A stretch of DNA of 64,000 nt. Source: Chitinophaga nivalis. Lineage in GTDB: Bacteria; Bacteroidota; Bacteroidia; Chitinophagales; Chitinophagaceae. Made by a program: the position numbers and the translations under genes. Location: contig NZ_JAPDNR010000001.1 in assembly GCF_025989125.1 (NCBI RefSeq), positions 62,001 to 126,000 on the forward strand, written 5' to 3'. The notes beneath the pieces are model-generated. The model was given only the letters and a program-made list of their open reading frames with translations. It was not told the DNA's origin and did not search any database. The stretch's first letter is position 1; each line of letters begins with the position of its first letter. Positions 43,898 to 52,651 of the stretch are shown one piece after another.

Positions 43898-44587
43898 ATG
43901 TTACCGGAGATATTAAAACAATATCAATCCTCCTTTAAACCCGTGATCCCTCTCCTGTCAGAAGAGGAACAGTTACTGGTTATGGATTTCACCGCCAATA
44001 ATACCACCCTCAACAAAACCATTCTGGCAGACATTCAAAAATTCAGCCGGTATATCAACAACACGTTGGAGCAAGGCGGCTGCCGGTTGGGCATCGGAGG
44101 TTATGGCGAACACCGGACCATTTATGCGGTAAGTCCGCATTTCGATGCCGGTGAAGAACCCCGGCGATTACACCTGGGAGTGGATATCTGGGGGCCTGCG
44201 GGCACGCCGGTATTTAATCCGCTCAACGGGCATGTACATAGTTTCCGCTTTAATGATCATTTCGGGGATTATGGCGCTACTATCATCCTGCAGCATACGC
44301 TGTCCGGACATACCTTTCACGTGTTATACGGGCATCTCAGCATCTCCAGTCTGAAAGGGCTATACGAAAATATGCCCATCGCCGGCGGACATCTCCTGGC
44401 ACATTTTGGTACGCCGGCAGAAAACGGTGGCTGGCCGCCGCACCTGCACTGCCAGATCATCGAAGACATGCAAAATCTGCGGGGCGATTACCCGGGTGTA
44501 TGCCGGTACAGCGAGCGGGAAAAATACCTGCAGAACTGCCCTGATCCCGACCTGATACTCCGTTTAGGCAGGCATACCCACGGCTGA
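43898..44587 (+). CDS. M23-family metallopeptidase-like protein (cytoplasmic form)
   Basis: A 229-residue protein with the LytM/M23 zinc fold. The motif HLGVDIWGPAGTPVF near 90 supplies the first histidine and aspartate, and PPHLHCQI near 184 gives the HxH pair, while HVLYGHLS near 148 is also typical. M23 enzymes cut peptidoglycan cross-bridges, but this protein has no signal peptide or membrane anchor, so it is either exported by another route or has a different substrate, and the ATG is the first in frame. It lies 4 bp before the next open frame. Confidence 0.85.
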   Translation: MLPEILKQYQSSFKPVIPLLSEEEQLLVMDFTANNTTLNKTILADIQKFSRYINNTLEQGGCRLGIGGYGEHRTIYAVSPHFDAGEEPRRLHLGVDIWGPAGTPVFNPLNGHVHSFRFNDHFGDYGATIILQHTLSGHTFHVLYGHLSISSLKGLYENMPIAGGHLLAHFGTPAENGGWPPHLHCQIIEDMQNLRGDYPGVCRYSEREKYLQNCPDPDLILRLGRHTHG

Positions 44588-44684
44588 TGCCTTGTTCCGG
44601 CAGATGATCAAATTATCAAGTCTTTTTCAGGAAGATGACTTTCTCGGATGCAGGTATTACTTTTATATGCTAAATCGTTATAGT

Positions 44685-45554
44685 ATGATCAAGTTATGGT
44701 TATCAGCTATCTGTGGCCTGATGATAACAGGCACGGTGGTAGCCCAGGCGCCGTTGGAAGTAATGACCTTCAACATCCGGCTGAACACTCCTAAGGACAG
44801 CTTAAATGCCTGGCCTCACCGCAAGGAATATGTAGCGGCAGAAATATTATTCCATCATGCGGGCATTGTGGGCGTACAGGAAGCCCTGTATGATCAGATG
44901 CAGGATTTACAACAACGGCTCCCGCAATATAAATATATTGGCATCGGCCGGGAAGATGGCCGGACAAAAGGAGAGTTTTCTGCGATATTCTATGATACCA
45001 CACGTTTGCAGCTGCTGAAAAATGAAACGTTCTGGTTATCCGAAACACCGGCTGTTCCAGGCAGTATTGGCTGGGATGCGGCCATTACCCGTATTGTTAC
45101 CTGGGGCCAGTTCAAGGATAAAAAAAGCAATAAAATATTCTATCATTTCAATACCCACTTCGATCACATGGGTAAGATAGCGCGCCGCGAAAGTGCCAAG
45201 TTTCTGCTGCAACAGGTACATCAGATAGCGGGCAAAACACCGGCAGTCATTACCGGCGATTTCAATGCCACGCCTGACGACGAACCAATCCAGGTGGTTA
45301 TGGACCCTAACAATCCATTACACTTCACCGATAGTAAAGCTATTAGTCAAACGCCGCATTACGGGCCGGAAGGCACTTTTAACGGGTGGCACATAGCGGA
45401 AACGTCCAATCAGCCGATTGATTATATTTTCCTGAAAGGTAATTTCCGGGTACGTAAACATGCCAGCATCTCACAGACCTGGGGTGGGCGGTATGCATCC
45501 GATCACTTTGCCGTATACAGTGAATTGCAATTCCAGGCAGCAGTAATGCCTTAA
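44685..45554 (+). CDS. Exported endonuclease/exonuclease/phosphatase family protein
   Basis: A 289-residue protein of the EEP superfamily. The signal peptide (MIKLWLSAICGLMITGTVVAQA) ends near residue 22, and the metal and catalytic motifs are VMTFNIRLNT, GVQEAL, TGDFNATPDDE and the final SDHFAV. Members hydrolyse phosphodiesters or phosphomonoesters; in Bacteroidota such secreted forms are common and substrates are often unknown. The ATG at 44685 was chosen because it begins the signal peptide; the frame is open further up, but that part is not hydrophobic in the right place. Preceded by the M23-like gene. Confidence 0.9.
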   Translation: MIKLWLSAICGLMITGTVVAQAPLEVMTFNIRLNTPKDSLNAWPHRKEYVAAEILFHHAGIVGVQEALYDQMQDLQQRLPQYKYIGIGREDGRTKGEFSAIFYDTTRLQLLKNETFWLSETPAVPGSIGWDAAITRIVTWGQFKDKKSNKIFYHFNTHFDHMGKIARRESAKFLLQQVHQIAGKTPAVITGDFNATPDDEPIQVVMDPNNPLHFTDSKAISQTPHYGPEGTFNGWHIAETSNQPIDYIFLKGNFRVRKHASISQTWGGRYASDHFAVYSELQFQAAVMP

Positions 45555-45603
45555 AATGAACGGAGGTATATGAAGATCGACTTCATATACCTCCGTTCAT
45601 TTT
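45553..45603. terminator. Perfect 23-bp two-way terminator hairpin
   Basis: The stop codon of the EEP gene leads directly into perfect 23-bp arms (45553-45575 and 45581-45603) around a 5-base loop ATCGA, followed by TTAATG. It lies between convergent genes and is AT-flanked on both sides. Confidence 0.85.
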
Positions 45604-45625
45604 TAATGTCTTTGAAAGCCTGTTT

Positions 45626-46384
45626 TTAGTTATGACTATGTTCAACAGACATACTGTTCTCCAGTGAATTCACCACTTTGTCGTGCAGTTTACTGTTCAC
45701 ATTCACATTGATCGTTAATTTACCCTCGGTAAAAGAGCCTGTGAAGTCTCCGATCTGGAGTTTGTTCAGGATCAGGTCCATAGAGATTTTCAGGGAACCT
45801 TTCCAGTCAATCTTCGTATCGGTTACCACTACATCTTTACCATTGGCTTTCAGTTCAATTTTACCGGACAACAGAATTTCCATAGGAATTTTCTTACCTG
45901 CCCAGGTTAATTTACCTTTTAATTTTACCACCGGATTATTTTTGTCGCCTTCCGCTCTGGCATACACTTTTACGGACTGATAAGTCCCTTTCGGAATCTT
46001 GATGGCGCCCAGCAGGAAAGGTACTTTTTTCAGGTCTATCTGCCGATCAGTTTTCAATGAAAAATCTACCTCATCAACGCCTCGTTTTGCAGAAAAGCGG
46101 ATTTCTCTCAGCCGTGCCGTAGCGGTATCCCAGGTAATATCAAAACCGCCGGATGCATCTTTTGCCATAGACTTATCGCCAACAATAGCGGATAAACGGC
46201 CGGATGCATCTGGTGTTAAGGTGTACGTAGGATTAATGGCAGAAATTTCATAACTCACACTCGCTGCATCCTTGTCGTCTATAGGTGGTTGATCTGGCTT
46301 GGACATATCCTTGTTTGAGCAAGAAGATAACACCATGGTGGCGAGGCCCAGGGCCCCAAAAAAGTGTAGGAATCCGGTTTTCAT
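45626..46384 (-). CDS. Predicted lipoprotein of unknown function
   Basis: A 252-residue protein with a lipoprotein signal (VLSSCS, lipidated cysteine 22). The mature part is rich in beta-strand patterns, with a section near 120-150 (IPKGTYQSVKVYARAEGDKN) that resembles DUF4382-type domains of Bacteroidota lipoproteins, and ends in a short histidine-containing tail (EHSHN). I do not know a function; an outer-membrane location facing the periplasm or outside is likely. It is separated from the M28 gene by a minus-strand terminator. Confidence 0.8.
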   Translation of the reverse strand: MKTGFLHFFGALGLATMVLSSCSNKDMSKPDQPPIDDKDAASVSYEISAINPTYTLTPDASGRLSAIVGDKSMAKDASGGFDITWDTATARLREIRFSAKRGVDEVDFSLKTDRQIDLKKVPFLLGAIKIPKGTYQSVKVYARAEGDKNNPVVKLKGKLTWAGKKIPMEILLSGKIELKANGKDVVVTDTKIDWKGSLKISMDLILNKLQIGDFTGSFTEGKLTINVNVNSKLHDKVVNSLENSMSVEHSHN

Positions 46385-46470
46385 ATCGATATGGTTTTAA
46401 ATGACTAAAGGGGAGTTATACAGGTCGTAAAAATAAAAATTATTTCGGAAAATAAAACGTTCCAATGTTA

Positions 46471-46515
46471 AATAAAAAAGATTGATCCGGTTGCCAGTGG
46501 CGGAACCGGATCAAT
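46471..46515 (-). terminator. Terminator of the M28 peptidase gene
   Basis: On the minus strand perfect 12-bp arms ATTGATCCGGTT / AACCGGATCAAT with an 11-base loop are followed by CTTTTTTATTT, a good Rho-independent terminator 40 bp after the M28 gene. Confidence 0.85.
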
Positions 46516-46554
46516 ATATGATGCGTACATCAGATGAGTATATGATATAAGCGA

Positions 46555-47862
46555 CTACTCCTTCATCGGATCAATTCGTGTAGGCGTATCCGTCCCTCCA
46601 ATAATGGTTTTGGCACTGGTAGCAATAGCTTTAATGATATCGGTGATATTCGTTACATCCAGTGATTCCAGTTCATCATTCACGGTATGATACAGTTTGT
46701 CCTTATCTATCTGCGTCGTGGAAATTGTATGTGCCGGTACGCCCAGTTTGGCCAGGGTAGCATTGTCTGAACGATAAAACAGGTTTTGCTCCGGATAAGG
46801 GTCCGGATAGAAATGGAAGGCAGAACCTTTCAGGTTACGTTGCAGAATGGTACCAAAATCAGATTTTTCAAAACCAGTGATAAAGGCACTGTTCTTACCA
46901 AATTTGGATTCCTTACCAATCATCTCGATATTAAACATGGCCACTACTTTATCCGGATCCTGTTTTTCTGAAAAATATCCAGAACCATAGCCGCCGGATT
47001 CTTCTGCCGTAAACGCTACAAAAATAATAGAGCGTGCCGGGCGTGATTGCTTAAAGTGTTTGGCCAGCATAATCACAGCGGTAGTACCGGAAGCATCATC
47101 ATCTGCCCCGTTGGCGATACTGTCGCCCGCCACCGCAGGCAAAATACCCAGGTGATCGTAGTGACCTGAAAACACCACATATTCATCCGGCTTTTTACTG
47201 CCTTTGATCATACCCGCGATATTGGTAAAAGGCTGGCTCACCACTTCCCGGGTGAGCGATACAGACCAGGGCAGACTATCGGCCACCGGTTCTTTTTCCA
47301 GCACCATCAACAATTGCGGTTGTGCATCACCGGTGGATTGTACATCTTCCGGACGATCATGAAAACGTTCTGCAAATGAAGCATTTAATCCGCCCAGGTA
47401 ACCTTCCAGGGCCGGATCCAGCCATACCAATGTATTTTTTTCCCGTTTATTGCCCTGACGCAGTAAAGGCAGTAAGGTATTGAGGTCTTTCACATGCACC
47501 ACGTTGTAACTGGTGTCTTTTTCCCAACGGATACTGGTGGCCTTACCTACCGGAATTACCGGCCAGTTGCGTTCCTGTCCGTTGATCTGCAAACGGGTTT
47601 GGGTAACCTTCAGGCTGTATTTGGCAAACTGTTGCCGGAAATTTTTCTCTCCCGCCAATGGTTGCAATCCGGCTTTCTGAAATTCGCTGCTGATAAACTG
47701 TGCTGCTTTTTCAATACCTGGAGTGCCGGGCCTGCGGCCTTGCATATCGTCTGCCGCCAGGGTACTGATAATGCGGCTTACTTCTTTTTCTTTAATGTCC
47801 TGTGCATGCACCATTGTGCTCCAACAGCTGGCAGTGACAAATAATAACAATGTTCTTTTCAT
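46555..47862 (-). CDS. Secreted M28-family zinc aminopeptidase
   Basis: A 435-residue exported peptidase. The signal peptide MKRTLLLFVTASCWSTMVHAQ is followed by an N-terminal region and then the M28 core with ligands in SGHYDHLG, ADDDASGT, AEESGGYGS (catalytic glutamate) and NIEMIGK, and a final histidine in YHTVNDELES. A PA-like insert may occupy about 110-200. M28 enzymes release amino acids from peptides, typically for nutrition in the periplasm or outside. It is divergent from ruvB with its own terminator. Confidence 0.92.
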   Translation of the reverse strand: MKRTLLLFVTASCWSTMVHAQDIKEKEVSRIISTLAADDMQGRRPGTPGIEKAAQFISSEFQKAGLQPLAGEKNFRQQFAKYSLKVTQTRLQINGQERNWPVIPVGKATSIRWEKDTSYNVVHVKDLNTLLPLLRQGNKREKNTLVWLDPALEGYLGGLNASFAERFHDRPEDVQSTGDAQPQLLMVLEKEPVADSLPWSVSLTREVVSQPFTNIAGMIKGSKKPDEYVVFSGHYDHLGILPAVAGDSIANGADDDASGTTAVIMLAKHFKQSRPARSIIFVAFTAEESGGYGSGYFSEKQDPDKVVAMFNIEMIGKESKFGKNSAFITGFEKSDFGTILQRNLKGSAFHFYPDPYPEQNLFYRSDNATLAKLGVPAHTISTTQIDKDKLYHTVNDELESLDVTNITDIIKAIATSAKTIIGGTDTPTRIDPMKE

Positions 47863-48125
47863 ACGAGCGGGTAATCTTTTGTTGTCTACGTTGATAAACG
47901 GTTACATTTAAGGTGACGGTACTAAAATACTAAAGTGTCCGCACAGGTACTTACAGTACTGCAGATTTGCTATGCTACCGGCAACAACCAGGTGAGGCAG
48001 GTATACCGGCAGTATAAACAGCCGTATTAAATATATAAAAATAAACCATCCATTGTACGCTCCTCGTGCAGGAATTGCCGGAAACCGTCCGCCGGGAATT
48101 CCGCCGCCCCCAAATATTAATTACG

Positions 48126-48133
48126 TATTTTTG
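48126..48133 (+). promoter_or_regulatory. -7 promoter box (TATTTTTG) of ruvB
   Basis: Exact TAnnTTTG match with the expected transcript start near 48140, nine bases before the ATG at 48149. It rules out the longer frame from 48053. Confidence 0.65.
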
Positions 48134-48148
48134 GGCACTTACTGTATT

Positions 48149-49177
48149 ATGTCGAATCAGCCTTTAAGACCAGACGAACATCATCTCAGCACAGCTGAGA
48201 AAGAATTTGAGAATAGTATACGTCCCCGGGAGATCATTGATTTTTCGGGACAGGACCAGATTATTGATAACCTGAAAATATTTATCAAAGCGGCCAAAAT
48301 GCGTGGCGAAGCACTGGACCACGTATTGTTTCATGGCCCTCCCGGATTGGGGAAAACCACCCTCTCGCGCATTGTGGCCAATGAGATGGGCGTTAGCATC
48401 AAAGAAACTTCCGGGCCGGTCATTGAAAAACCCGGCGACCTCGCCGGTTTGCTGACCAACCTGGAAAATAAAGACGTACTGTTCATTGATGAAATACACC
48501 GACTGAGTACCGTCGTGGAAGAGTACCTGTATTCTGCCATGGAAGATTACCGGATCGATATCATGATAGATACCGGTCCCAGTGCACGTGCCATTCAGCT
48601 GACCTTACATCCGTTTACACTGATAGGCGCCACTACCCGATCCGGCCTGCTGACAGCCCCTTTGCTGTCGCGGTTTGGGATTAAGTCGCGGCTGGAATAC
48701 TACAACGCGGCCACCTTGCAGAAGATCATCTGGCGTGCAGCAGGACTGCTGGGCACCAAAATTACCTCTGATGCAGCCAGCGAAATCGCCCGCCGCTCCC
48801 GGGGTACCCCCCGTATTGCAAATGGCCTGCTGCGCCGCGTACGCGACTTTGCACAGGTAGTAGGCAATGGTATCATTGATCTGGACATTGCCCAATTGAG
48901 CCTCAAAGCCCTCAATGTAGACGAATATGGCCTGGATGAAATGGATAACCGGATTTTACAGGTTATCATTGAGAATTTCAAGGGAGGGCCGGTGGGTATC
49001 ACCACCATTGCTACCGCAGTAGGAGAAGAAGCCGGCACACTGGAAGAAGTGTATGAACCTTTCCTTATCCAGGAAGGTTTTATGAAACGTACCCCACGGG
49101 GCAGGGAAGTAACGCCTAAAGCCTATACGCATCTGGGAAAAACACCGTTCCAGGGAGGCACTAATCTTTTATTCTGA
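48149..49177 (+). CDS. ruvB: RuvB, Holliday-junction branch-migration helicase
   Basis: A 342-residue AAA+ motor that drives branch migration with RuvA. Walker A GPPGLGKTT near 61, Walker B VLFIDEIHRLS near 113, sensor and arginine finger region in RSRGTPRIANGLLRRVRDFA near 215, and the C-terminal winged helix (GVGEEAGTLEEVYEPFLIQEGF region). The ATG at 48149 (MSNQPLRPDEHH) gives the standard length and follows the TATTTTTG box. ruvC lies 2.7 kb downstream in this window; ruvA is not in view. Confidence 0.97.
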   Translation: MSNQPLRPDEHHLSTAEKEFENSIRPREIIDFSGQDQIIDNLKIFIKAAKMRGEALDHVLFHGPPGLGKTTLSRIVANEMGVSIKETSGPVIEKPGDLAGLLTNLENKDVLFIDEIHRLSTVVEEYLYSAMEDYRIDIMIDTGPSARAIQLTLHPFTLIGATTRSGLLTAPLLSRFGIKSRLEYYNAATLQKIIWRAAGLLGTKITSDAASEIARRSRGTPRIANGLLRRVRDFAQVVGNGIIDLDIAQLSLKALNVDEYGLDEMDNRILQVIIENFKGGPVGITTIATAVGEEAGTLEEVYEPFLIQEGFMKRTPRGREVTPKAYTHLGKTPFQGGTNLLF

Positions 49178-49197
49178 TATCATCTGCATAAAATAAA

Positions 49198-49230
49198 ACA
49201 GCGCCGGGTAATCAGATTACCCGGCGCTGT
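49198..49230. terminator. Two-way terminator between ruvB and the response-regulator gene
   Basis: Perfect 15-bp arms ACAGCGCCGGGTAAT / ATTACCCGGCGCTGT with a 3-base loop, T-rich on the plus side (TGTTTTAT) and A-rich on the other, between convergent genes. Confidence 0.85.
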
Positions 49231-49256
49231 TGTTTTATCTGAAAAGAGATGATTGT

Positions 49257-49964
49257 TTAGTCTTTCACCACCAGTCTGAAACCATTTCCGTGAATATTCA
49301 CGATTTCAATGTTGCTGTCTTCCTTCAGGTATTTACGCAGTTTGGCGATGTATACGTCCATACTGCGGCCATTGAAGTAGGTATCGCTGCCCCATATCTT
49401 TTTCAATGCCAGCTCCCGTGGTAACAGGTCATTTTTATGTTCGCACAGCATATGCAGCAGTTCATTTTCCTTCGGCGACAACGTATGTGATTCTCCGTTA
49501 TGTCCCAGCGTACGCAGGCGGGAGTTAAACTTATAGGAGCCGATCTCAAATTCGTGTACTTCTTCTTCCTTGCTGTTCAGCTCCTGGTTACGTTTCAGGA
49601 TAGCTTTAATTTTCAGCAGCAGTAATTCGCTGTCGAATGGTTTGGAGATATAATCATCCGCGCCCAGTTTGTATCCCTGGATAATATCTTCCTTCATGGT
49701 TTTGGCCGACAGGAAAAAGAGCGGAATATCGGGGTCTACGTCCCTGATTTCTTCTGCCAGTTTAAAGCCGTCCATATTGGGCATCATAATATCCAACAGG
49801 CAAATGTCGAACTTCTCCCGGCGGAAGGCAGCCAATGCAAGGATACCATCCCGGCACAGCTCCACATCATAGTCATTCAATTCCAGGTAGTTTTTCAACA
49901 CCATACCCAAATTGGTATCATCTTCAGCCAGTAATATTTTCGGTTTACGTTCTTCCATAATCAT
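49257..49964 (-). CDS. OmpR-family response regulator (RprY-like)
   Basis: A 235-residue regulator: receiver 1-125 with phospho-acceptor in CLLDIMMPNMDG (about D58) and K in YISKPFD (about 109), then a winged-helix DNA-binding domain (about 135-233; SPKENELLHML and NGRSMDVYIAKLRKYL). The winged-helix half is very like Bacteroidota RprY/RRs that sense envelope or oxidative stress. No histidine kinase gene is adjacent, so the partner is elsewhere. It is transcribed from its own TATATTTG box. The first ATG and another at codon 3 are both possible. Confidence 0.92.
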   Translation of the reverse strand: MIMEERKPKILLAEDDTNLGMVLKNYLELNDYDVELCRDGILALAAFRREKFDICLLDIMMPNMDGFKLAEEIRDVDPDIPLFFLSAKTMKEDIIQGYKLGADDYISKPFDSELLLLKIKAILKRNQELNSKEEEVHEFEIGSYKFNSRLRTLGHNGESHTLSPKENELLHMLCEHKNDLLPRELALKKIWGSDTYFNGRSMDVYIAKLRKYLKEDSNIEIVNIHGNGFRLVVKD

Positions 49965-49980
49965 AAAGGGTTGATTATAA

Positions 49981-49988
49981 CAAATATA
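49981..49988 (-). promoter_or_regulatory. -7 promoter box (TATATTTG) of the OmpR-family regulator
   Basis: On the minus strand exact TAnnTTTG, 17-24 bases before the start at 49964. No clear -33. Confidence 0.6.
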
Positions 49989-50081
49989 AAGTTTTTCTAC
50001 GGCACGGAAGGTCGTTAAAATTTGGGCTTATCCAGTCAAATAAATTGTTAAAACTGCTGCTGTAGCGGATTATTACAGGTA

Positions 50082-50870
50082 TTACTTCTTTAACAGGGAG
50101 GTAAACGGATGCCGCAGGTTCCCGTAACCAATCATATCTACGATAATATTGCCGACAGAGATGGGGCTTTCGATACGCAGGGGAATTTTATTGGCATCGT
50201 CGCTCACCCATACCGTCATTTTTTCCCCCCCTTCAAAAATAGTCCCTTTAATCAGCAGGGGTTTGAATTTGATGGCCCTGAATTTACCGAATTTGGTATT
50301 AATTTCTTCTGTACCCAGGTAGCGGATGTAGATATTATACACCTCATCGTCCAGGAACATGGCAAAAGGGATTTTATCTCCCACATTATACCGGCCAAAA
50401 TCAATGTTGCGGGCATAGTAGATGGCGCTGACCACATCCTGTACACAGGGAGGAACCGTAAAGGTACCGTTGGTACTCACGGCCTGATGGGCAGCCTGAT
50501 TAAATACCACATTGTTGTAGATTTTGTATCCGCCTTCGCTTACATTCCGCAGGAACTTGAGGGGTTGCATGGTAGCCGTATCGATAAAACTTTCGTACTT
50601 ATCGCGTACTTTAAATACCCAGTCATATGCCCGGTAGGTTTTACCATCACCGGTTACATGATAAACATCGCGGTTGGCAAACCGTTCCAAAGCGCAGGTG
50701 AAGGTGGCTTCACCGGCACCTACATACATTTTCCCGAGGTTATAGAATACTTTCAGGGTAATGGTTTCACCAGCATTGAAACTGGTATTGCGGATAGAGC
50801 AAAAATCATTTTGCGCTTTTGTGGGTTGAACACAGGAGAGTCCTAAGATGATGAGTAGAAGATACCTCAT
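50082..50870 (-). CDS. DUF3108 exported protein
   Basis: A 262-residue protein with signal peptide MRYLLLIILGLSCVQPTKAQ and a DUF3108 domain: the first motif GETITLKVFYNLGKMYVGAGEAT near 33-55 and YESFIDTATMQPLKFLRNV near 112-130. DUF3108 is a beta-rich periplasmic family of unknown function, related in shape to lipoprotein-carrier folds (family memory, not verified). It follows the flippase-like gene by 9 bp on the same strand, so the two form a unit. Confidence 0.9.
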   Translation of the reverse strand: MRYLLLIILGLSCVQPTKAQNDFCSIRNTSFNAGETITLKVFYNLGKMYVGAGEATFTCALERFANRDVYHVTGDGKTYRAYDWVFKVRDKYESFIDTATMQPLKFLRNVSEGGYKIYNNVVFNQAAHQAVSTNGTFTVPPCVQDVVSAIYYARNIDFGRYNVGDKIPFAMFLDDEVYNIYIRYLGTEEINTKFGKFRAIKFKPLLIKGTIFEGGEKMTVWVSDDANKIPLRIESPISVGNIIVDMIGYGNLRHPFTSLLKK

Positions 50871-50879
50871 TGCTGGAAG

Positions 50880-51869
50880 CTATTTTTCCTTAAAAATTTT
50901 TACTCCTAAAAGCAGCACACTACCTAATACGGCCGGCAACACCAGATTAATCAACCAGATCCCTACAGTGGCCGCTATGATAGCTGCCGTGTTGGTACTG
51001 AGTAAACCGAGAAAGAAGATGCTGACTTTTCCGCGGAGTCCCAGTTCGGCGATGGCAATGGTAGGCACTACTGCCATTACCAGGTAAATAACACTATTTA
51101 ATAAAAAGGCCTGCCACCACAAGAATTCCAGTCCCAGGGCGTCCAACAAAATCAAATACTGTGCCGAGAAGACCACATACCGGAGGGCTGAAAGCAGCAA
51201 CAGGTAACGCAAATCTCCGGATGAGTATTTCACAATAATCTGTACAAACACTTTTATTTTTCGCAAAAGGGGCACTTTCTCAAAAACAGCCAGAATTATT
51301 CGTAACCGAAAATATAACAATATCGTCAGCACACAAATTACTATCAGCAACCCTAATAATATTTTATACCAGATACTGGCAGGCATTGGCCCATTTCCCT
51401 TTGCCAGCGCGAAGTTATTCAGGTAATAGATCAGTCCAATTAACCCAAAAATAACAGTCACTATCAGCTGACTGAAGCTACCAACTATCGTTGCTGCAAT
51501 AGCTTTGAGCTTATTATGATTTTTAAGATATAAGATACGACCACCGTACTCGCCTACACGATTAGGGGTATTAATAGATAAAGATACCCCGGAAAGAATA
51601 GCGCTGAAGGCTCTTAAAAAAGAAATCTCCTGTAATGGCTTCACCAGCTTTTGCCACTTCCTGGCTTCGAGTCCCCAGTTGATAAGCATAAATATCAACA
51701 CCAGCAAGATGCCCATCCAGCCTTTCTTTTCGAGTGATTCCCCCATATGCCGCAATGATTCCCGGAGGTTATCGCGGTGAATCAGTTGTGTATATATAGA
51801 GTATGCCAGCCATGTAAAAAGCCCTGCGCCTAATAAGTAATTGAGGATTATTTTGGTACTTTTGTTCAG
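50880..51869 (-). CDS. Flippase-like UPF0104 / lysylphosphatidylglycerol-synthase-TM family protein, CTG start
   Basis: A 329-residue polytopic membrane protein of the UPF0104 / LPG-synthase transmembrane family (about seven or eight helices). A shorter version begins with TTG at 51755, but the same frame continues upstream for 38 codons and encodes a further transmembrane segment (IILNYLLGAGLFTWLAYSI) and a linker before MGESLEKKGW. There is no ATG, GTG or TTG in that extension; the best start is CTG at 51869 (reading NKSTKII), directly after a minus-strand promoter box. The next upstream codons contain a TAA. DUF3108 follows after 9 bp. Function unknown; the family moves lipids or is a lysyl-lipid flippase. 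Confidence 0.75.
   Translation of the reverse strand: MNKSTKIILNYLLGAGLFTWLAYSIYTQLIHRDNLRESLRHMGESLEKKGWMGILLVLIFMLINWGLEARKWQKLVKPLQEISFLRAFSAILSGVSLSINTPNRVGEYGGRILYLKNHNKLKAIAATIVGSFSQLIVTVIFGLIGLIYYLNNFALAKGNGPMPASIWYKILLGLLIVICVLTILLYFRLRIILAVFEKVPLLRKIKVFVQIIVKYSSGDLRYLLLLSALRYVVFSAQYLILLDALGLEFLWWQAFLLNSVIYLVMAVVPTIAIAELGLRGKVSIFFLGLLSTNTAAIIAATVGIWLINLVLPAVLGSVLLLGVKIFKEK
51857..51864 (+). promoter_or_regulatory. -7 promoter box (TACTTTTG) of ruvC
   Basis: Exact TAnnTTTG on the plus strand, 37 bases before the TTG start of ruvC. It lies inside the first codons of the divergent membrane protein gene, so the two promoters overlap. Confidence 0.55.
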
Positions 51870-51884
51870 ATATTAAAATTTTGG

Positions 51885-51892
51885 CAAAAATA
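51885..51892 (-). promoter_or_regulatory. -7 promoter box (TATTTTTG) of the divergent membrane-protein gene
   Basis: On the minus strand exact TAnnTTTG with a TTG 16 bases upstream. The transcript would begin near 51878, nine bases before the CTG at 51869, supporting the longer protein. Confidence 0.55.
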
Positions 51893-51900
51893 ACCTGTGG

Positions 51901-52461
51901 TTGGCAAACAAGTCAAAAATAATTCTCGGCATTGACCCCGGAACGCTCGTAATGGGCTATGGGCTTATACTTATAGAAGGTAAAAAAGCCAGTCTGATTG
52001 AAATGGACGTGCTGAAACTCTCTAAATTCAAAGATCACTACGAAAGGCTACAACTGATTCACGCCCGGGTAAACGAAATAATACTGCAGCATAAACCTAC
52101 CAGTTTTGCCATTGAAGCACCCTTCTTTGGCAAGAATGTGCAAAGTATGCTGAAACTGGGCCGGGCCCAGGGTGTAGCCATTGCTACTGCCATGCAGGCC
52201 GGGGTACCGGTAACGGAATATTCTCCCAAAAAAGTGAAGCAATCTGTCACAGGCAACGGTAATGCCGACAAAGAGCAGGTCTGGAAAATGCTGCAACATA
52301 TTCTTCAGGTTTCAGAACGCCCGGATTATTTTGATGCGACAGATGCGCTGGCGGTAGCGGTTTGTCACTTCTACCAGGAAAGCAGTCCATTGGCGGGCAT
52401 ATCCAAAGGAAAGGGGTGGGAAAAATTCCTGCAACAGCACCCCGATAGAATTGTACGGTGA
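51901..52461 (+). CDS. ruvC: RuvC, Holliday-junction resolvase
   Basis: A 186-residue endonuclease that cuts Holliday junctions symmetrically. The acidic catalytic residues are seen in GIDPGT near 11, AIEAPFFGKN near 73 and the pair in YFDATDALAVAVCH near 147-150. The start is TTG at 51901 (ANKSKIILGIDPG), which gives the usual distance from start to the GIDPG motif; no ATG is in frame nearby. It starts about 30 bases after its promoter box, in a region overlapping the divergent gene's start. Confidence 0.94.
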   Translation: MANKSKIILGIDPGTLVMGYGLILIEGKKASLIEMDVLKLSKFKDHYERLQLIHARVNEIILQHKPTSFAIEAPFFGKNVQSMLKLGRAQGVAIATAMQAGVPVTEYSPKKVKQSVTGNGNADKEQVWKMLQHILQVSERPDYFDATDALAVAVCHFYQESSPLAGISKGKGWEKFLQQHPDRIVR

Positions 52462-52573
52462 AATCAGTTATAGAAAAGCTTATTTTATAAATCCGTAAAT
52501 TGTAGTTACTTTGGTTTAAATTGTTCATCCTATTAAAAAGCTAACCGGCCGTATTCCGGGAAATAGCTACACT

Positions 52574-52651
52574 ATGAAAAAAAACCATCATTTGTTATAC
52601 ACCGATTGTATAGCAAGCTTTTTTATATTAATCAGCATCAGGCAGATATGA
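52574..52651 (+). CDS. Possible 25-codon leader peptide
   Basis: An ATG at 52574 opens a 25-codon frame (MKKNHHLLYTDCIASFFILI then SIRQI) whose TGA stop at 52649-52651 overlaps the ATG of the following response regulator as ATGA. This overlap is the usual mark of translational coupling. The peptide has a basic/His start and a hydrophobic run. It may be a regulatory leader or a small membrane peptide, but a chance frame is not excluded. Confidence 0.35.
   Translation: MKKNHHLLYTDCIASFFILISIRQI

Noticed and set aside
48053..48148. N-terminal extension of ruvB
   Set aside because: It lies upstream of the TATTTTTG promoter box and is proline-rich without match to RuvB; the ATG at 48149 gives the usual protein.
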